A stretch of DNA of 39,302 nucleotides from Streptomyces sp. CBMA291 (lineage in GTDB: Bacteria > Actinomycetota > Actinomycetes > Streptomycetales > Streptomycetaceae): contig NZ_MSJP01000112.1 in the NCBI RefSeq assembly GCF_014596525.1, forward strand, positions 1 to 39,302, written 5' to 3'. The notes under the pieces are model-generated. The model was not told the DNA's origin. It saw nothing but the letters and a program-made list of their open reading frames with translations, and made no database searches. Within the stretch, counting starts at the first letter, position 1. Every line of letters starts with the position of its first letter. Positions 19,542-28,850 of this stretch are shown in pieces. A program made the position numbers and the translations under genes.

Positions 19542-19567
19542 GTCACCGGCTGGTACCAGTCGGTAAC
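19542..19567. promoter_or_regulatory. 26-bp near-perfect palindrome upstream of the Rv3235-like gene
   Basis: The centre is the perfect CTGGTACCAG. It is flanked by ACCG/CGGT and then GT/AC, so 11 of 13 base-pair steps are symmetric. It lies 20 bp before the ATG at 19521 and about 240 bp before the DUF6912 gene. The size and symmetry suit a dimeric repressor operator. The binding protein is unknown. Confidence 0.55.
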
Positions 19568-19808
19568 TTTCCCTGGGGATCTTGTACGGGCGAGCGCTCG
19601 GGGCCCGCAAGAAGCGGCCCGCCGGAGAAGTGTCCGAAAACGGAATCACCTATCCGGGTGGTGCCCCGAAAAATCGGGTCTCAGGGCCTCTCGGGGGCCC
19701 CTTTCCGGGGTGGACGCAGGCGCGATCCGGCCGAAATCCCCGAAGGGGGACTCCGCACGTATCCTGAGGACTCGCCGACCACGGAAGCGTCTACGAAAGC
19801 GGCCAGCC

Positions 19809-20315
19809 ATGCGCGTGTACGTCCCTCTGACCCTCCCCGGTCTCGCACAGGCGCACAAGGCGGGCGAGCTGGGTTCCGGCCCGCTGACCGCCTACGCCGT
19901 CACCCCCGCACTGCGCGAGTGGTACGTCTCCGACGACATCGAGGAGCTGGAGTACGCGGCGCTCAACCGTGCCGCCGCCGCCTCCCTGCGCCTGCTCGCC
20001 GGGGACCCCGAGGCGCCCCGCCGCAGGATCGTGGTCGCGGTGGACGTCCCCGACCGTGACGCGAGCACGGACCCCGACCGGGGGCTCGACGCCGGTTCCG
20101 TCGGCGAGGTCCGGATCGCCGGTCCCGTCCCGCTCGGCAAGGCCGCCGCCGTGCACGCCGACGCGGACGACGCGCAGGCCGATGTGACGGCCGCGGCCGA
20201 CGCGCTGGGGGCTGCCGACCAGGGCGACGACGACGCGCGGTTCGTCGTGGACGGCGCGGAGGACCACGAGCTGCTCTGGTTCGGCGTACAGGAGATTCCC
20301 GCGCTGCTCGGCTGA
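19809..20315 (+). CDS. DUF6912 family protein
   Basis: 168 aa from ATG 19809. It begins MRVYVPLTLPGLAQA and contains AYAVTPALREWYVSDDIEELEYAA-type motifs, a fold seen in a conserved actinobacterial family of unknown function. The C-terminal half is acidic and Ala/Asp-rich and ends with HELLWFGVQEIPALL. No membrane segment or catalytic motif is present. The HAD hydrolase gene starts 49 bp downstream and may be in the same operon; the pair is common in streptomycetes as far as I recall. Confidence 0.8.
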   Translation: MRVYVPLTLPGLAQAHKAGELGSGPLTAYAVTPALREWYVSDDIEELEYAALNRAAAASLRLLAGDPEAPRRRIVVAVDVPDRDASTDPDRGLDAGSVGEVRIAGPVPLGKAAAVHADADDAQADVTAAADALGAADQGDDDARFVVDGAEDHELLWFGVQEIPALLG

Positions 20316-20363
20316 TCCCGTCTCCCGGACGTGACTGTCGGACCGGCCGGGTACCGTTTTTCC

Positions 20364-21035
20364 ATGGGGACACGAGACGGCTTGCCGGGCAAGCACCTGG
20401 TCTGGGACTGGAACGGCACACTGCTCGACGACATCGGGGCGGTCATCGGGGCGACCAACGCCGCCTTCACGGAGCTGGGGCTCGAACCGATCACCCTGGA
20501 GCGGTACCGCGAGCTGTACACGGTGCCGGTGCCCAGGTTCTACGAGCGGCTGATGGGACGGCTGCCCACCGACACCGAGTGGGACGTCATGGACGGCGCC
20601 TTCCACCGGCACTACTGGCAGCGCGCCGAGGCCTGCGGGCTCGCCTCCGGCGCCGCCGAGCTGCTCGCGGCCCGGCAGGAGTCCGGGTTCACGCAGTCGC
20701 TCCTCTCGCTCGCCCCGCACACGGAGCTGATACCGCTGGTGCGGCGGCACGGGATCGCGGAGCGGTTCGTCCGGATGGACGGGCGGGTCGGCCCCTCGAC
20801 GGACGGCAAGGCCGGACACATGGTGCGGCATCTGGCCGCGCTCGGGAGCGTTCCGGCGGACCGGGTGGTCGTCATCGGGGACGCGGCCGACGACGCGCTC
20901 GCGGCGGCCCACGTCGGCGCGAAGGCGGTGCTGTACACCGGGGGCTCGCACAGCAGGGCCTCGCTTGAGCGGGTCGGCGTGCCGGTCGTCGACTCCCTCA
21001 CGGAGGCGGTCGCGGTCGCGGAGGAGCTGGTCTAG
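20364..21035 (+). CDS. HAD-superfamily hydrolase
   Basis: 223 aa from ATG 20364. Motif I reads D15-W-N-G-T-L, motif II is the SLLSLAPHTEL region, the Lys motif is in TDGKAGHM, and motif III/IV is VVVIGDAADD. The order and spacing with a helical cap after motif I fit phosphoglycolate-phosphatase-like HADs. The second acidic residue of the usual DxD pair is Asn (D15-x-N17), which is known in some actinobacterial members but could lower or alter phosphatase activity. Substrate is unknown. Confidence 0.85.
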   Translation: MGTRDGLPGKHLVWDWNGTLLDDIGAVIGATNAAFTELGLEPITLERYRELYTVPVPRFYERLMGRLPTDTEWDVMDGAFHRHYWQRAEACGLASGAAELLAARQESGFTQSLLSLAPHTELIPLVRRHGIAERFVRMDGRVGPSTDGKAGHMVRHLAALGSVPADRVVVIGDAADDALAAAHVGAKAVLYTGGSHSRASLERVGVPVVDSLTEAVAVAEELV

Positions 21036-21097
21036 CGCGCCCACCGGGGGCCCTGCGCCGCTTCCCGGACGCGCACCCGGGCCTCGTGTCCCACGAC

Positions 21098-21230
21098 GCA
21101 CGCCCGGGGCCTCACGCACGCCCGGGGCCTTCGCGCGTACGTCCACGGCCTCGCGGCGTACATCCACGCTTCACGGCCTCACCACGGACGCCCAGGACCT
21201 CACCGGCGTACGTCCGCGGCCTCGCTCAAG
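21098..21230. repeat. Degenerate direct repeats downstream of the HAD gene
   Basis: Copies of CGTACGTCCACGGCCTCG-like sequence occur three times (about 21136, 21156 and 21207), and ACGCCCGGGGCCT occurs twice. They fill most of the 250-bp gap between the converging HAD and DJ-1 genes. No hairpin strong enough to name as a terminator was found. Confidence 0.5.
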
Positions 21231-21285
21231 CGCGCCACGCCCGCCCCCGGTGGTGCCGAGGGGCGGGCGCGGGTGGTCCCGGGGG

Positions 21286-21840
21286 TCAGCCCTGTGCGCG
21301 GAGGACCTTCAGGAACTCGCGCATCCACGCCGGGTGGTCCGGCCAGGCGCGGGAGGAGACCAGCAGGCCGTCCACCACGGCCTCGCTGTCCTGGAAGGTC
21401 GCGCCGACCGCCTGCATGTCCAGTTCGAGGGCCGGGTACGCCGTGACCTGGCGGCCCTCAAGGGCGCCCGTGGCGGCCGTCAGGAGCGGCCCGTGGCAGA
21501 TCTGCGCCACCGGCTTGTCCGCGTCGAAGAAGGCCTTGAGGATCTTGCGCAGCTCCGGATCGTTGCGCAGGTACTCCGGCGCACGGCCGCCCGGGATCAC
21601 CACGGCCACGTACGCGCTCGGGTCGACCTCGGAGAACGCGAGGTCGGCCGGCCAGGTGTAGCCGGGCTTCTCCGTGTACGTGTCGAACCCGGGCTCGAAG
21701 TCGTGGACGACGAAGCGGAGCTTCTTGCGCTCCGGGGCGGCGATGTCGACCTCGTACCCCTCCTCAAGGAGGCGCTGGTACGGGTACATCACCTCCAGCG
21801 ACTCCGCCGCGTCGCCGGTCACGATCAGGATCTTCGCCAT
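21286..21840 (-). CDS. DJ-1/PfpI-family protein
   Basis: 184 aa with ATG at 21840. The class I glutamine amidotransferase-like fold is recognisable from the N-terminal KILIVTGDAAESLEVMYP with Glu16. VVIPGGRAPEYLR leads to the nucleophile elbow AQICHGPLL (C115-H116). Family members act as glyoxalase III, protein deglycase-like or intracellular cysteine peptidase proteins; the exact activity is debated and cannot be assigned here. It is monocistronic and divergent from the glutamate dehydrogenase gene. Confidence 0.9.
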   Translation of the reverse strand: MAKILIVTGDAAESLEVMYPYQRLLEEGYEVDIAAPERKKLRFVVHDFEPGFDTYTEKPGYTWPADLAFSEVDPSAYVAVVIPGGRAPEYLRNDPELRKILKAFFDADKPVAQICHGPLLTAATGALEGRQVTAYPALELDMQAVGATFQDSEAVVDGLLVSSRAWPDHPAWMREFLKVLRAQG

Positions 21841-22270
21841 GGCTCTCCCAGGTCACAGAGGGTCGGTCTGCGGTGCTGGCCCCATGCTGACCTAAAGAAG
21901 GCCCTCGTGTGGCGGTTTCCCGACAGGTCCCTTGTCGCTGTCCAGAACGTCAAACTTCCCGGTCGTCTTTTGTACACATACGGCTCATGACGGTTCGGGG
22001 GTCGGGAGCGATAGGCTTTTGCCGTGATCAGCGCGATACGCCGAGGGGGCAGTGGAGCCCCCGGCCGCCGCCCGACCCGCCTTCGCGGTCGGGCCGCCCC
22101 CGCGTTCGCCGATCCCCTTCGTCCGGGCGCGCCGCTCTCCGTGGCCGATAACGACCCGGGCAACTCTCATCGGGGCATAACGTCTACTTCGACCGGAATC
22201 ACCGCGTCGTGGCGTTGTGCCCTTTCTTCCACCGACGTCACGCAACGGCGCGCGACAGGAGTCAGAGGAC
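21841..22270. other. Divergent intergenic region and leader of glutamate dehydrogenase
   Basis: The 430-bp gap holds a promoter-like TAGGCT at about 22011-22016, with a GTG six to seven bases later that opens a 102-codon ORF running out of frame into the dehydrogenase gene. A hairpin GCCCGACC (22070-22077) / GGTCGGGC (22087-22094) follows. The region is less GC-biased than coding DNA near 21890-22000, as expected for promoters. No RNA gene was recognised. Confidence 0.55.
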
Positions 22271-25200
22271 ATGCAGACCAAGCTGGACGAAGCCAAGGCC
22301 GAGCTGCTCGAAAGGGCCGCCCGGGTAGCTGAGCACAGCCCGGTGGGGGGCCGACTCCCGACGGGCTCCCAGGGCGCCGAGGGGCGCCCGAACCGGGACA
22401 CCGTGCTCGAATACCTCCAGCGCTACTACCTGCACACCGCTCCGGAGGACCTCGGCGACCGGGATCCGGTCGACGTGTTCGGTGCCGCGCTCTCCCACTA
22501 CCGGCTCGCGGAGAACCGGCCGCAGGGCACCGCGAACGTCCGGGTGCACACCCCGACGGTCGAGGAGAACGGCTGGACGAGCAGCCACTCCGTGGTCGAG
22601 GTCGTCACCGACGACATGCCCTTCCTGGTCGATTCGGTCACCAACGAGCTGTCCCGCCAGGGCCGCGGCATCCACGTCGTGATCCACCCGCAGGTCCTCG
22701 TCCGCCGCGACGTCACCGGGCGACTCATCGAGGTCCTGTCCGCCCAGATCGAGGGCGAGCTGCCGCACGACGCGCTCACCGAGTCCTGGATCCACGTCGA
22801 GATCGACCGCGAGACCGACCGCGCCGACCTCAAGCAGATCACCGCCGATCTGCTGCGCGTCCTGTCCGACGTCCGCGAGACGGTCGAGGACTGGGAGAAG
22901 ATGCGCGAGACCGCCGTGCGGATCGCCGAGGGCCTCCCGTCCGAGCCCACCGCCGCGGACCTGCGCCCCACCGAGGTCGAAGAGGCCCGCGAGCTGCTGC
23001 GCTGGCTCGCCGACGACCACTTCACCTTCCTCGGCTACCGCGAGTACCAGCTGGTCAACGGAGACGCGCTGGCCGCCGTCCCCGGCACCGGCCTCGGCAT
23101 CCTGCGCTCCGACCCGCAGCACACCGGCGACGACGAGGGCCACCACGCCCACCCCGTCTCGCCGTCCTTCAGCCGGCTGCCCGCCGACGCCCGCGCCAAG
23201 GCCCGCGAGCACAAGCTGCTGATCCTCACCAAGGCCAACAGCCGCTCGACCGTGCACCGCCCCTCGTACCTCGACTACGTCGGCGTGAAGAAGTTCGACG
23301 CCGACGGCAACGTCATCGGCGAGCGCCGCTTCCTCGGCCTGTTCTCCTCGGCCGCCTACACCGAGTCCGTCCGCCGGGTCCCCGTCGTCAAGCGCAAGGT
23401 CCAGGAGGTCCTGGAGGGCGCCGGTTTCTCGTCCGACAGCCACGACGGCCGCGACCTGCTCCAGATCCTGGAGACCTACCCGCGCGACGAGCTGTTCCAG
23501 ACCCCGGTCGACCAGCTCCAGTCCGTCGTCACCAGCGTCCTGTACCTCCAGGAGCGGCGCCGGCTCCGCCTCTACCTGCGCCAGGACGAGTACGGCCGCT
23601 ACTACTCGGCCCTCGTCTACCTGCCGCGCGACCGCTACACCACCCGCGTCCGGCTGCGGCTCATCGAACTCCTCAAGGAGGAGCTGGGCGGCACCAGCGT
23701 CGACTTCACCGCCTGGAACACCGAGTCGATCCTCTCCCGGCTGCACTTCGTCGTCCGCGTCGAGCCCGGCACCGAGCTGGCCAAGCTCACCGACGCCGAC
23801 GTCGACCGCATCGAAGCCCGGCTCGTCGAGGCCGCCCGCTCCTGGGCCGACGGCTTCGCCGAGGCGCTGAACGCCGAGTGCGGCGAGGAGCGCGCCGCCG
23901 AGCTGCTGCGCCGCTACGGCAACGCCTTCCCCGAGGGCTACAAGGCCGACCACTCGCCGCGCGCCGCCGTCGCCGACCTCGTCCACCTGGAGGCCCTGGC
24001 CCGCACCGAGGGCAAGGACTTCGCGCTCTCGCTCTACGAGCCCGTCGGCTCCGGCCCCGGCGAGCGCCGCTTCAAGATCTACAAGACGGGCGAGCCCATC
24101 TCGCTCTCCGCCGTGCTCCCGGTCCTCAGCCGCCTCGGCGTCGAGGTCACCGACGAGCGCCCCTACGAGCTGCGCTGCGCCGACGGCACCCACGCCTGGG
24201 TCTACGACTTCGGCCTGCGGATGCCCGTCACCACCGGCAACGGCGGCGACTACCTCGCCGACGACGCCCGCGAGCGCTTCCAGGAGGCCTTCGCCGCCAC
24301 CTGGACCGGCCGCGCCGAGGACGACAACTTCAACTCGCTCGTCCTGTCCGCCGGGCTCACCTGGCGCGAGGCGATGGTGCTCCGCGCCTACGCCAAGTAC
24401 CTGCGCCAGGCCGGTTCCACGTTCAGCCAGGACTACATGGAGAACACTCTCCGCAACAACGTCCACACCACCCGGCTGCTCGTCTCCCTCTTCGAAGCCC
24501 GGATGTCGCCCGAGCGCCAGCACGCGGGCACCGAGCTGACCGACGGCATCCTGGAGGAGCTGGACGGCGCCCTCGACCAGGTCGCGAGCCTGGACGAGGA
24601 CCGCATCCTGCGCTCCTTCCTCACCGTCATCAAGGCCACCCTGCGCACCAACTTCTTCCAGAAGAACGCCGAGGGCGAGCCGCACTCCTACGTGTCGATG
24701 AAGTTCGACCCGCAGGCCATCCCCGACCTCCCCGCGCCCCGCCCGGCGTTCGAGATCTGGGTGTACTCGCCGCGCGTCGAGGGCGTCCACCTGCGCTTCG
24801 GCAAGGTCGCCCGAGGCGGTCTGCGCTGGTCCGACCGGCGCGAGGACTTCCGTACCGAGGTCCTCGGCCTGGTCAAGGCGCAGATGGTGAAGAACACCGT
24901 CATCGTGCCCGTCGGCGCCAAGGGCGGCTTCGTCGCCAAGCAGCTCCCGGACCCGTCCGTGGACCGGGACGCCTGGCTGGCCGAGGGCATCGCCTCGTAC
25001 AAGACCTTCATCTCGGCGCTGCTCGACATCACCGACAACCTGGTCGCGGGCGAGGTCGTGCCGCCGGTCGACGTGGTCCGCCACGACGAGGACGACACCT
25101 ACCTGGTGGTCGCCGCCGACAAGGGCACCGCGACCTTCTCCGACATCGCCAACGGCGTCGCGGAGGCGTACGGCTTCTGGCTCGGCGACGCCTTCGCCTC

Positions 25201-27241
25201 CGGCGGCTCCGCCGGTTACGACCACAAGGGCATGGGCATCACCGCCCGGGGCGCCTGGGAGTCCGTCAAGCGGCACTTCCGCGAGCTGGGCCACGACACC
25301 CAGAACGAGGACTTCACCGCCGTCGGCGTCGGCGACATGTCCGGCGACGTCTTCGGCAACGGCATGCTGCTCTCCGAGCACATCCGCCTGGTCGCCGCCT
25401 TCGACCACCGGCACATCTTCCTCGACCCGAACCCGGACGCGGCCGTCTCCTACGCCGAGCGCCGCCGCCTCTTCGAGCTGCCCCGCTCCTCCTGGGCCGA
25501 CTATGAGCCCTCGCTGCTCTCCGCGGGCGGTGGCGTCCACCCCCGCAGCGCCAAGTCCATCCCGATCAACGCGCAGGTCAGGGCCGTCCTCGGCATCGAG
25601 GACGGGATCACCAAGATGACCCCGGCCGAACTGATGAAGGCCGTCCTGCACGCCCCCGTCGACCTGCTGTGGAACGGCGGCATCGGCACCTACGTCAAGT
25701 CCTCGGCCGAGTCCAACGCCGACGTCGGCGACAAGGCCAACGACCCCATCCGGGTCGACGGCAAGGACGTCCGGGCCAAGGTCGTCGGCGAGGGCGGCAA
25801 CCTCGGCGCGACCCAGCTGGGCCGCATCGAGTTCGCCCGCAACGGCGGCCCCCTCGGCGAGGGCGGCAAGATCAACACCGACGCCATCGACAACAGCGCG
25901 GGCGTCGACACCTCCGACCACGAGGTCAACATCAAGATCCTGCTCAACGGGCTCGTCGCCGAGGGCGACATGACCGTCAAGCAGCGCAACAAGATCCTCG
26001 CCGAGATGACCGACGAGGTCGGCCGGCTCGTGCTGCGCAACAACTACGCGCAGAACACCGCCCTGGCCAACGCCGTCGCCGAGTCGCCCTCCCTGCTCCA
26101 CGCCCACCAGCGCTTCATGCGCAGGCTCGGCCGTGACGGGGCCCTCGACCGCTCCCTTGAGTTCCTGCCCGCCGACCGGCAGATCCGCGAACTGCTCAAC
26201 AACGGCCGGGGTCTGAGCCAGCCGGAACTGGCCGTCCTCCTCGCGTACACCAAGATCACGGTGGCCGACGAGCTGATCGGCACGGACCTGCCGGACGACC
26301 CGTACCTGCGCGGACTGCTGCACGCGTACTTCCCGACGCAACTGCGCGAGAAGTTCACCGAGGCGGTCGACAACCACGCGCTGCGCCGCGAGATCATCAC
26401 CACCGTCCTGGTCAACGACACCGTCAACACCGGCGGCTCGACCTTCCTGCACCGTCTCCGCGAGGAGACCGGCGCCTCGATCGAGGAGATCGTGCGGGCG
26501 CAGACCGCCGCCCGGACGGTCTTCCGGCTCGGTCAGACCTGGGACGCCGTCGAGGCGCTCGACACCCGGGTGCCGGCCGAGGTGCAGACCCGGATGCGGC
26601 TGCACTCGCGCCGGCTCGTCGAGCGCGGCACCCGCTGGATGCTCAACAACCGGCCGCAGCCGCTCCAGCTCACCGAGACCATCGAGTTCTTCGGCGAGCG
26701 GGTCGAGGAGGTCCGGGCGCAGATGCCGGGCCTGCTGCGCGGCGCGGACCTGGAGTGGTACCAGTCGATCCTGGACGGTCTGACCGAGGTCGGCGTGCCG
26801 GAGAAGCTGGCCCAGCGGGTCGCGGGCTTCTCCTCGGCCTTCCCGATCCTCGACATCGTGGCCATCGCCGACCGGATGGACAAGGAGCCGCTCGCGGTGG
26901 CCGAGGTCTACTACGACCTGGCCGACCGGCTGCGGATCACCGGTCTGATGGACCGGATCATCGACCTGCCGCGCAGCGACCGGTGGCAGTCGATGGCCCG
27001 CGCCTCGATCCGTGAGGACCTGTTCGCGGCGCACGCGGCGCTGACGGCGGACGTCCTGACGGTGGGCAACGGCACCACGAGCCCCGAGGAGCGGTTCAAG
27101 GGCTGGGAGGAGAGGAACGCGGCGATCCTGGGCCGCGCCCGGACGACCCTGGACGAGATCCAGGGCTCGGACACCTTCGACCTGGCCAACCTGTCGGTGG
27201 CGATGCGGACGATGCGCACGCTGCTTCGTACGCACAGCTAG
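22271..27241 (+). CDS. gdh: Large NAD-dependent glutamate dehydrogenase (L_180 family)
   Basis: 1656 aa from ATG 22271, preceded by AGAGGA; the usual size of the 180-kDa NAD-GDH class first characterised in Streptomyces clavuligerus. It deaminates glutamate to 2-oxoglutarate and ammonium with NAD+, feeding carbon into the TCA cycle. The N-terminal ~700 residues are regulatory (ACT-like) domains. The catalytic part has the glutamate-binding K845-V-A-R-G-G-L-R-W-S-D-R, the KNTVIVPVGAKGGF segment (K884) and a Rossmann region near GVGDMSGDVFGNGML. A C-terminal extension of about 500 residues follows. It stands alone between DJ-1 and a terminator. Confidence 0.97.
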   Translation: MQTKLDEAKAELLERAARVAEHSPVGGRLPTGSQGAEGRPNRDTVLEYLQRYYLHTAPEDLGDRDPVDVFGAALSHYRLAENRPQGTANVRVHTPTVEENGWTSSHSVVEVVTDDMPFLVDSVTNELSRQGRGIHVVIHPQVLVRRDVTGRLIEVLSAQIEGELPHDALTESWIHVEIDRETDRADLKQITADLLRVLSDVRETVEDWEKMRETAVRIAEGLPSEPTAADLRPTEVEEARELLRWLADDHFTFLGYREYQLVNGDALAAVPGTGLGILRSDPQHTGDDEGHHAHPVSPSFSRLPADARAKAREHKLLILTKANSRSTVHRPSYLDYVGVKKFDADGNVIGERRFLGLFSSAAYTESVRRVPVVKRKVQEVLEGAGFSSDSHDGRDLLQILETYPRDELFQTPVDQLQSVVTSVLYLQERRRLRLYLRQDEYGRYYSALVYLPRDRYTTRVRLRLIELLKEELGGTSVDFTAWNTESILSRLHFVVRVEPGTELAKLTDADVDRIEARLVEAARSWADGFAEALNAECGEERAAELLRRYGNAFPEGYKADHSPRAAVADLVHLEALARTEGKDFALSLYEPVGSGPGERRFKIYKTGEPISLSAVLPVLSRLGVEVTDERPYELRCADGTHAWVYDFGLRMPVTTGNGGDYLADDARERFQEAFAATWTGRAEDDNFNSLVLSAGLTWREAMVLRAYAKYLRQAGSTFSQDYMENTLRNNVHTTRLLVSLFEARMSPERQHAGTELTDGILEELDGALDQVASLDEDRILRSFLTVIKATLRTNFFQKNAEGEPHSYVSMKFDPQAIPDLPAPRPAFEIWVYSPRVEGVHLRFGKVARGGLRWSDRREDFRTEVLGLVKAQMVKNTVIVPVGAKGGFVAKQLPDPSVDRDAWLAEGIASYKTFISALLDITDNLVAGEVVPPVDVVRHDEDDTYLVVAADKGTATFSDIANGVAEAYGFWLGDAFASGGSAGYDHKGMGITARGAWESVKRHFRELGHDTQNEDFTAVGVGDMSGDVFGNGMLLSEHIRLVAAFDHRHIFLDPNPDAAVSYAERRRLFELPRSSWADYEPSLLSAGGGVHPRSAKSIPINAQVRAVLGIEDGITKMTPAELMKAVLHAPVDLLWNGGIGTYVKSSAESNADVGDKANDPIRVDGKDVRAKVVGEGGNLGATQLGRIEFARNGGPLGEGGKINTDAIDNSAGVDTSDHEVNIKILLNGLVAEGDMTVKQRNKILAEMTDEVGRLVLRNNYAQNTALANAVAESPSLLHAHQRFMRRLGRDGALDRSLEFLPADRQIRELLNNGRGLSQPELAVLLAYTKITVADELIGTDLPDDPYLRGLLHAYFPTQLREKFTEAVDNHALRREIITTVLVNDTVNTGGSTFLHRLREETGASIEEIVRAQTAARTVFRLGQTWDAVEALDTRVPAEVQTRMRLHSRRLVERGTRWMLNNRPQPLQLTETIEFFGERVEEVRAQMPGLLRGADLEWYQSILDGLTEVGVPEKLAQRVAGFSSAFPILDIVAIADRMDKEPLAVAEVYYDLADRLRITGLMDRIIDLPRSDRWQSMARASIREDLFAAHAALTADVLTVGNGTTSPEERFKGWEERNAAILGRARTTLDEIQGSDTFDLANLSVAMRTMRTLLRTHS

Positions 27242-27258
27242 GCCCCGGTAGTACCCGG

Positions 27259-27292
27259 AAGGGCCCCGTCGGATTTCTCCGGCGGGGCCCTT
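27259..27292 (+). terminator. Intrinsic terminator of glutamate dehydrogenase
   Basis: A 15-bp stem (27259-27273 with 27278-27292, one G-T step) and a 4-nt loop start 18 nt after the stop codon. It can also act on the converging glycosyltransferase transcript ending at 27346. Confidence 0.88.
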
Positions 27293-27345
27293 CGCGTGTC
27301 CTTCGTGTCCCCTTCGGGTCCCCTTCCGAGGGCCCGGCGCGCGCC

Positions 27346-28839
27346 TCAGGATTCGCGTACGGGCGGGCCCGGGACCGTCGAGGTCCACAGGCGGCGGGCG
27401 GCGAGGAGGGCGGCGGCGAGCAGCAGCCCGTTGCGGAGCACCATCACGGTCACGCCCCGGGGGGTCCCGGCGACGACCTCGTCGTACAGGACGGGGTACG
27501 CGAGGGTGCTGAGGGCCGCCGCCGGGAGCAGCAGGAGGGCGACCGGGCGCATCACGGTGGCCCGGGAGGTCAGGCAGACGGCGGCGAGACCGAGCAGCCA
27601 GACGAGGTACTGGGGGCTGATCACCCTGCTGGTGACGGTGAAGAGCAGCACGGCGGCGAGGGCCGCGTCGAAGGGGGTGGCGGCGGTCCAGCGGTGGGCG
27701 CGCAGCCGCCACAGGAGCAGCCAGCCGAAGGCGACGACGGTGAGCAGCAGGGCGAGGTGGCCGAGGCTGGAGACGTACGGGCCGACGTACTCGTAGGCCC
27801 CGTAGCGGAACTCGGCCTGGCCCGGCCAGATCCCGCCGGCCCCGGCGAGCGCGAGGGCGGTGCCGCCGAGCGACTCGATCTGGACGCCCCGGCCGCCCTG
27901 CTGGCGCAGGAAGCCGAGCGCGTCGGAGAAGCAGAGCGCGAGGGTGGCGAGGAGCGCGAGGGCGGTGACGGCGGCGGCGGTCCAGGCGTCCCGGGTGGTA
28001 CGGCCCCGGGGGGTGCCGATCAGGGCGAGCGCGGGCCAGACCTTGACCAGGGCGCCGATCCCGGCGAGCGCGCCGCCGAGCCGGTGGGCGGCGGGGGCGC
28101 GGGCGGCGAGGGCGAGCAGGGCGAGGACGGCGAGGGCGGTGGCCTGGACGTCGTAGCGGGCGAGCGGCAGATGGAGCAGGAGCGGCAGACCGCAGACCCA
28201 GTACCAGGAGCCGTGGGTGAGGCGGGCGCTGTCGGCGCCCGCGAGGGCGAGGACGACCGCCGCGTCGGCGAGGAGGGCGAGGACGACGAACGCCTGGGCG
28301 TAGGTGAGCCAGGGCAGCAGGCCCGGGGACATGATCACGAGCCCGGCGCCCGGCGGGTACTGCCAGGTGGCGTCGCCCGGCGGGAAGGTGCCCTGGGCGA
28401 AGAGGCCGTACCAGTGCCGGTAGAGGTCCACCTCGCGGCCGACCCCGCCGATGCCGAGGCTGTCGCGCAGGAGCAGCAGGAGCATTCCCGCGCGGGTGGT
28501 CAGCCAGACGGCGGCGAGGGCGAGCCGGGGGCCGCCGCCGACCGTGACGAAGGTCGCGGAGGTGAAGGTCTCCGAGTCGAAGGGCGACCCGGTGAGGGCG
28601 GGCGGGTCGGGGGTGGACGGGTCGGGGGTGTACGGCGCGGACGACCGGGCGGCGGGGTGAGCGGCGGACGGCCGGGCGGGGTGGGCATCCGATGGCCGGG
28701 TGGCGGGAGCGTCCGGGGGCTGCGGGGGCGGGGTGGCCTCGGGCGGCCGGGAGGGCGGGGGCGTGGACGGCGCGGGTGGCCGGGGTGGTGGCGGGGGTGC
28801 GGACGGCCCGGGTGGCGGAGGGGGCTGGTCGTTCGTCAT
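27346..28839 (-). CDS. GT87-like integral membrane glycosyltransferase
   Basis: 497 aa from ATG 28839, which follows the ABC ATPase stop by 11 nt with GGAGG very close. Residues 1 to about 95 are Pro-rich and disordered (runs such as QPPPPPGPSAPPPPP). The rest has about ten hydrophobic helices. An acidic motif follows the first helix (REVDLYRHWYGLF), as in polyprenyl-phosphate-dependent GT-C mannosyl/arabinosyl transferases (GT87, DUF2029), and SPQYLVWLLGL lies near the C-terminus. It likely adds a sugar outside the membrane. Its position downstream of a Wzm/Wzt pair suggests work on the same exported glycan. Donor and acceptor are unknown. Confidence 0.8.
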   Translation of the reverse strand: MTNDQPPPPPGPSAPPPPPRPPAPSTPPPSRPPEATPPPQPPDAPATRPSDAHPARPSAAHPAARSSAPYTPDPSTPDPPALTGSPFDSETFTSATFVTVGGGPRLALAAVWLTTRAGMLLLLLRDSLGIGGVGREVDLYRHWYGLFAQGTFPPGDATWQYPPGAGLVIMSPGLLPWLTYAQAFVVLALLADAAVVLALAGADSARLTHGSWYWVCGLPLLLHLPLARYDVQATALAVLALLALAARAPAAHRLGGALAGIGALVKVWPALALIGTPRGRTTRDAWTAAAVTALALLATLALCFSDALGFLRQQGGRGVQIESLGGTALALAGAGGIWPGQAEFRYGAYEYVGPYVSSLGHLALLLTVVAFGWLLLWRLRAHRWTAATPFDAALAAVLLFTVTSRVISPQYLVWLLGLAAVCLTSRATVMRPVALLLLPAAALSTLAYPVLYDEVVAGTPRGVTVMVLRNGLLLAAALLAARRLWTSTVPGPPVRES

Positions 28840-28850
28840 TCCTCCGCACT

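Noticed and set aside
19316..20059. 247-codon plus-strand frame over the start of the Rv3235-like gene and the DUF6912 gene
   Set aside because: Crosses a palindromic promoter region and reads the DUF6912 gene in the wrong frame; no homology features.
22262..28849. Antisense reading frame of 2195 codons opposite glutamate dehydrogenase and the glycosyltransferase
   Set aside because: It spans two well-recognised genes on either strand and has the Val/Asp/Leu/Gly-rich composition expected from the complement of GC-rich codons. It contains no known domain.
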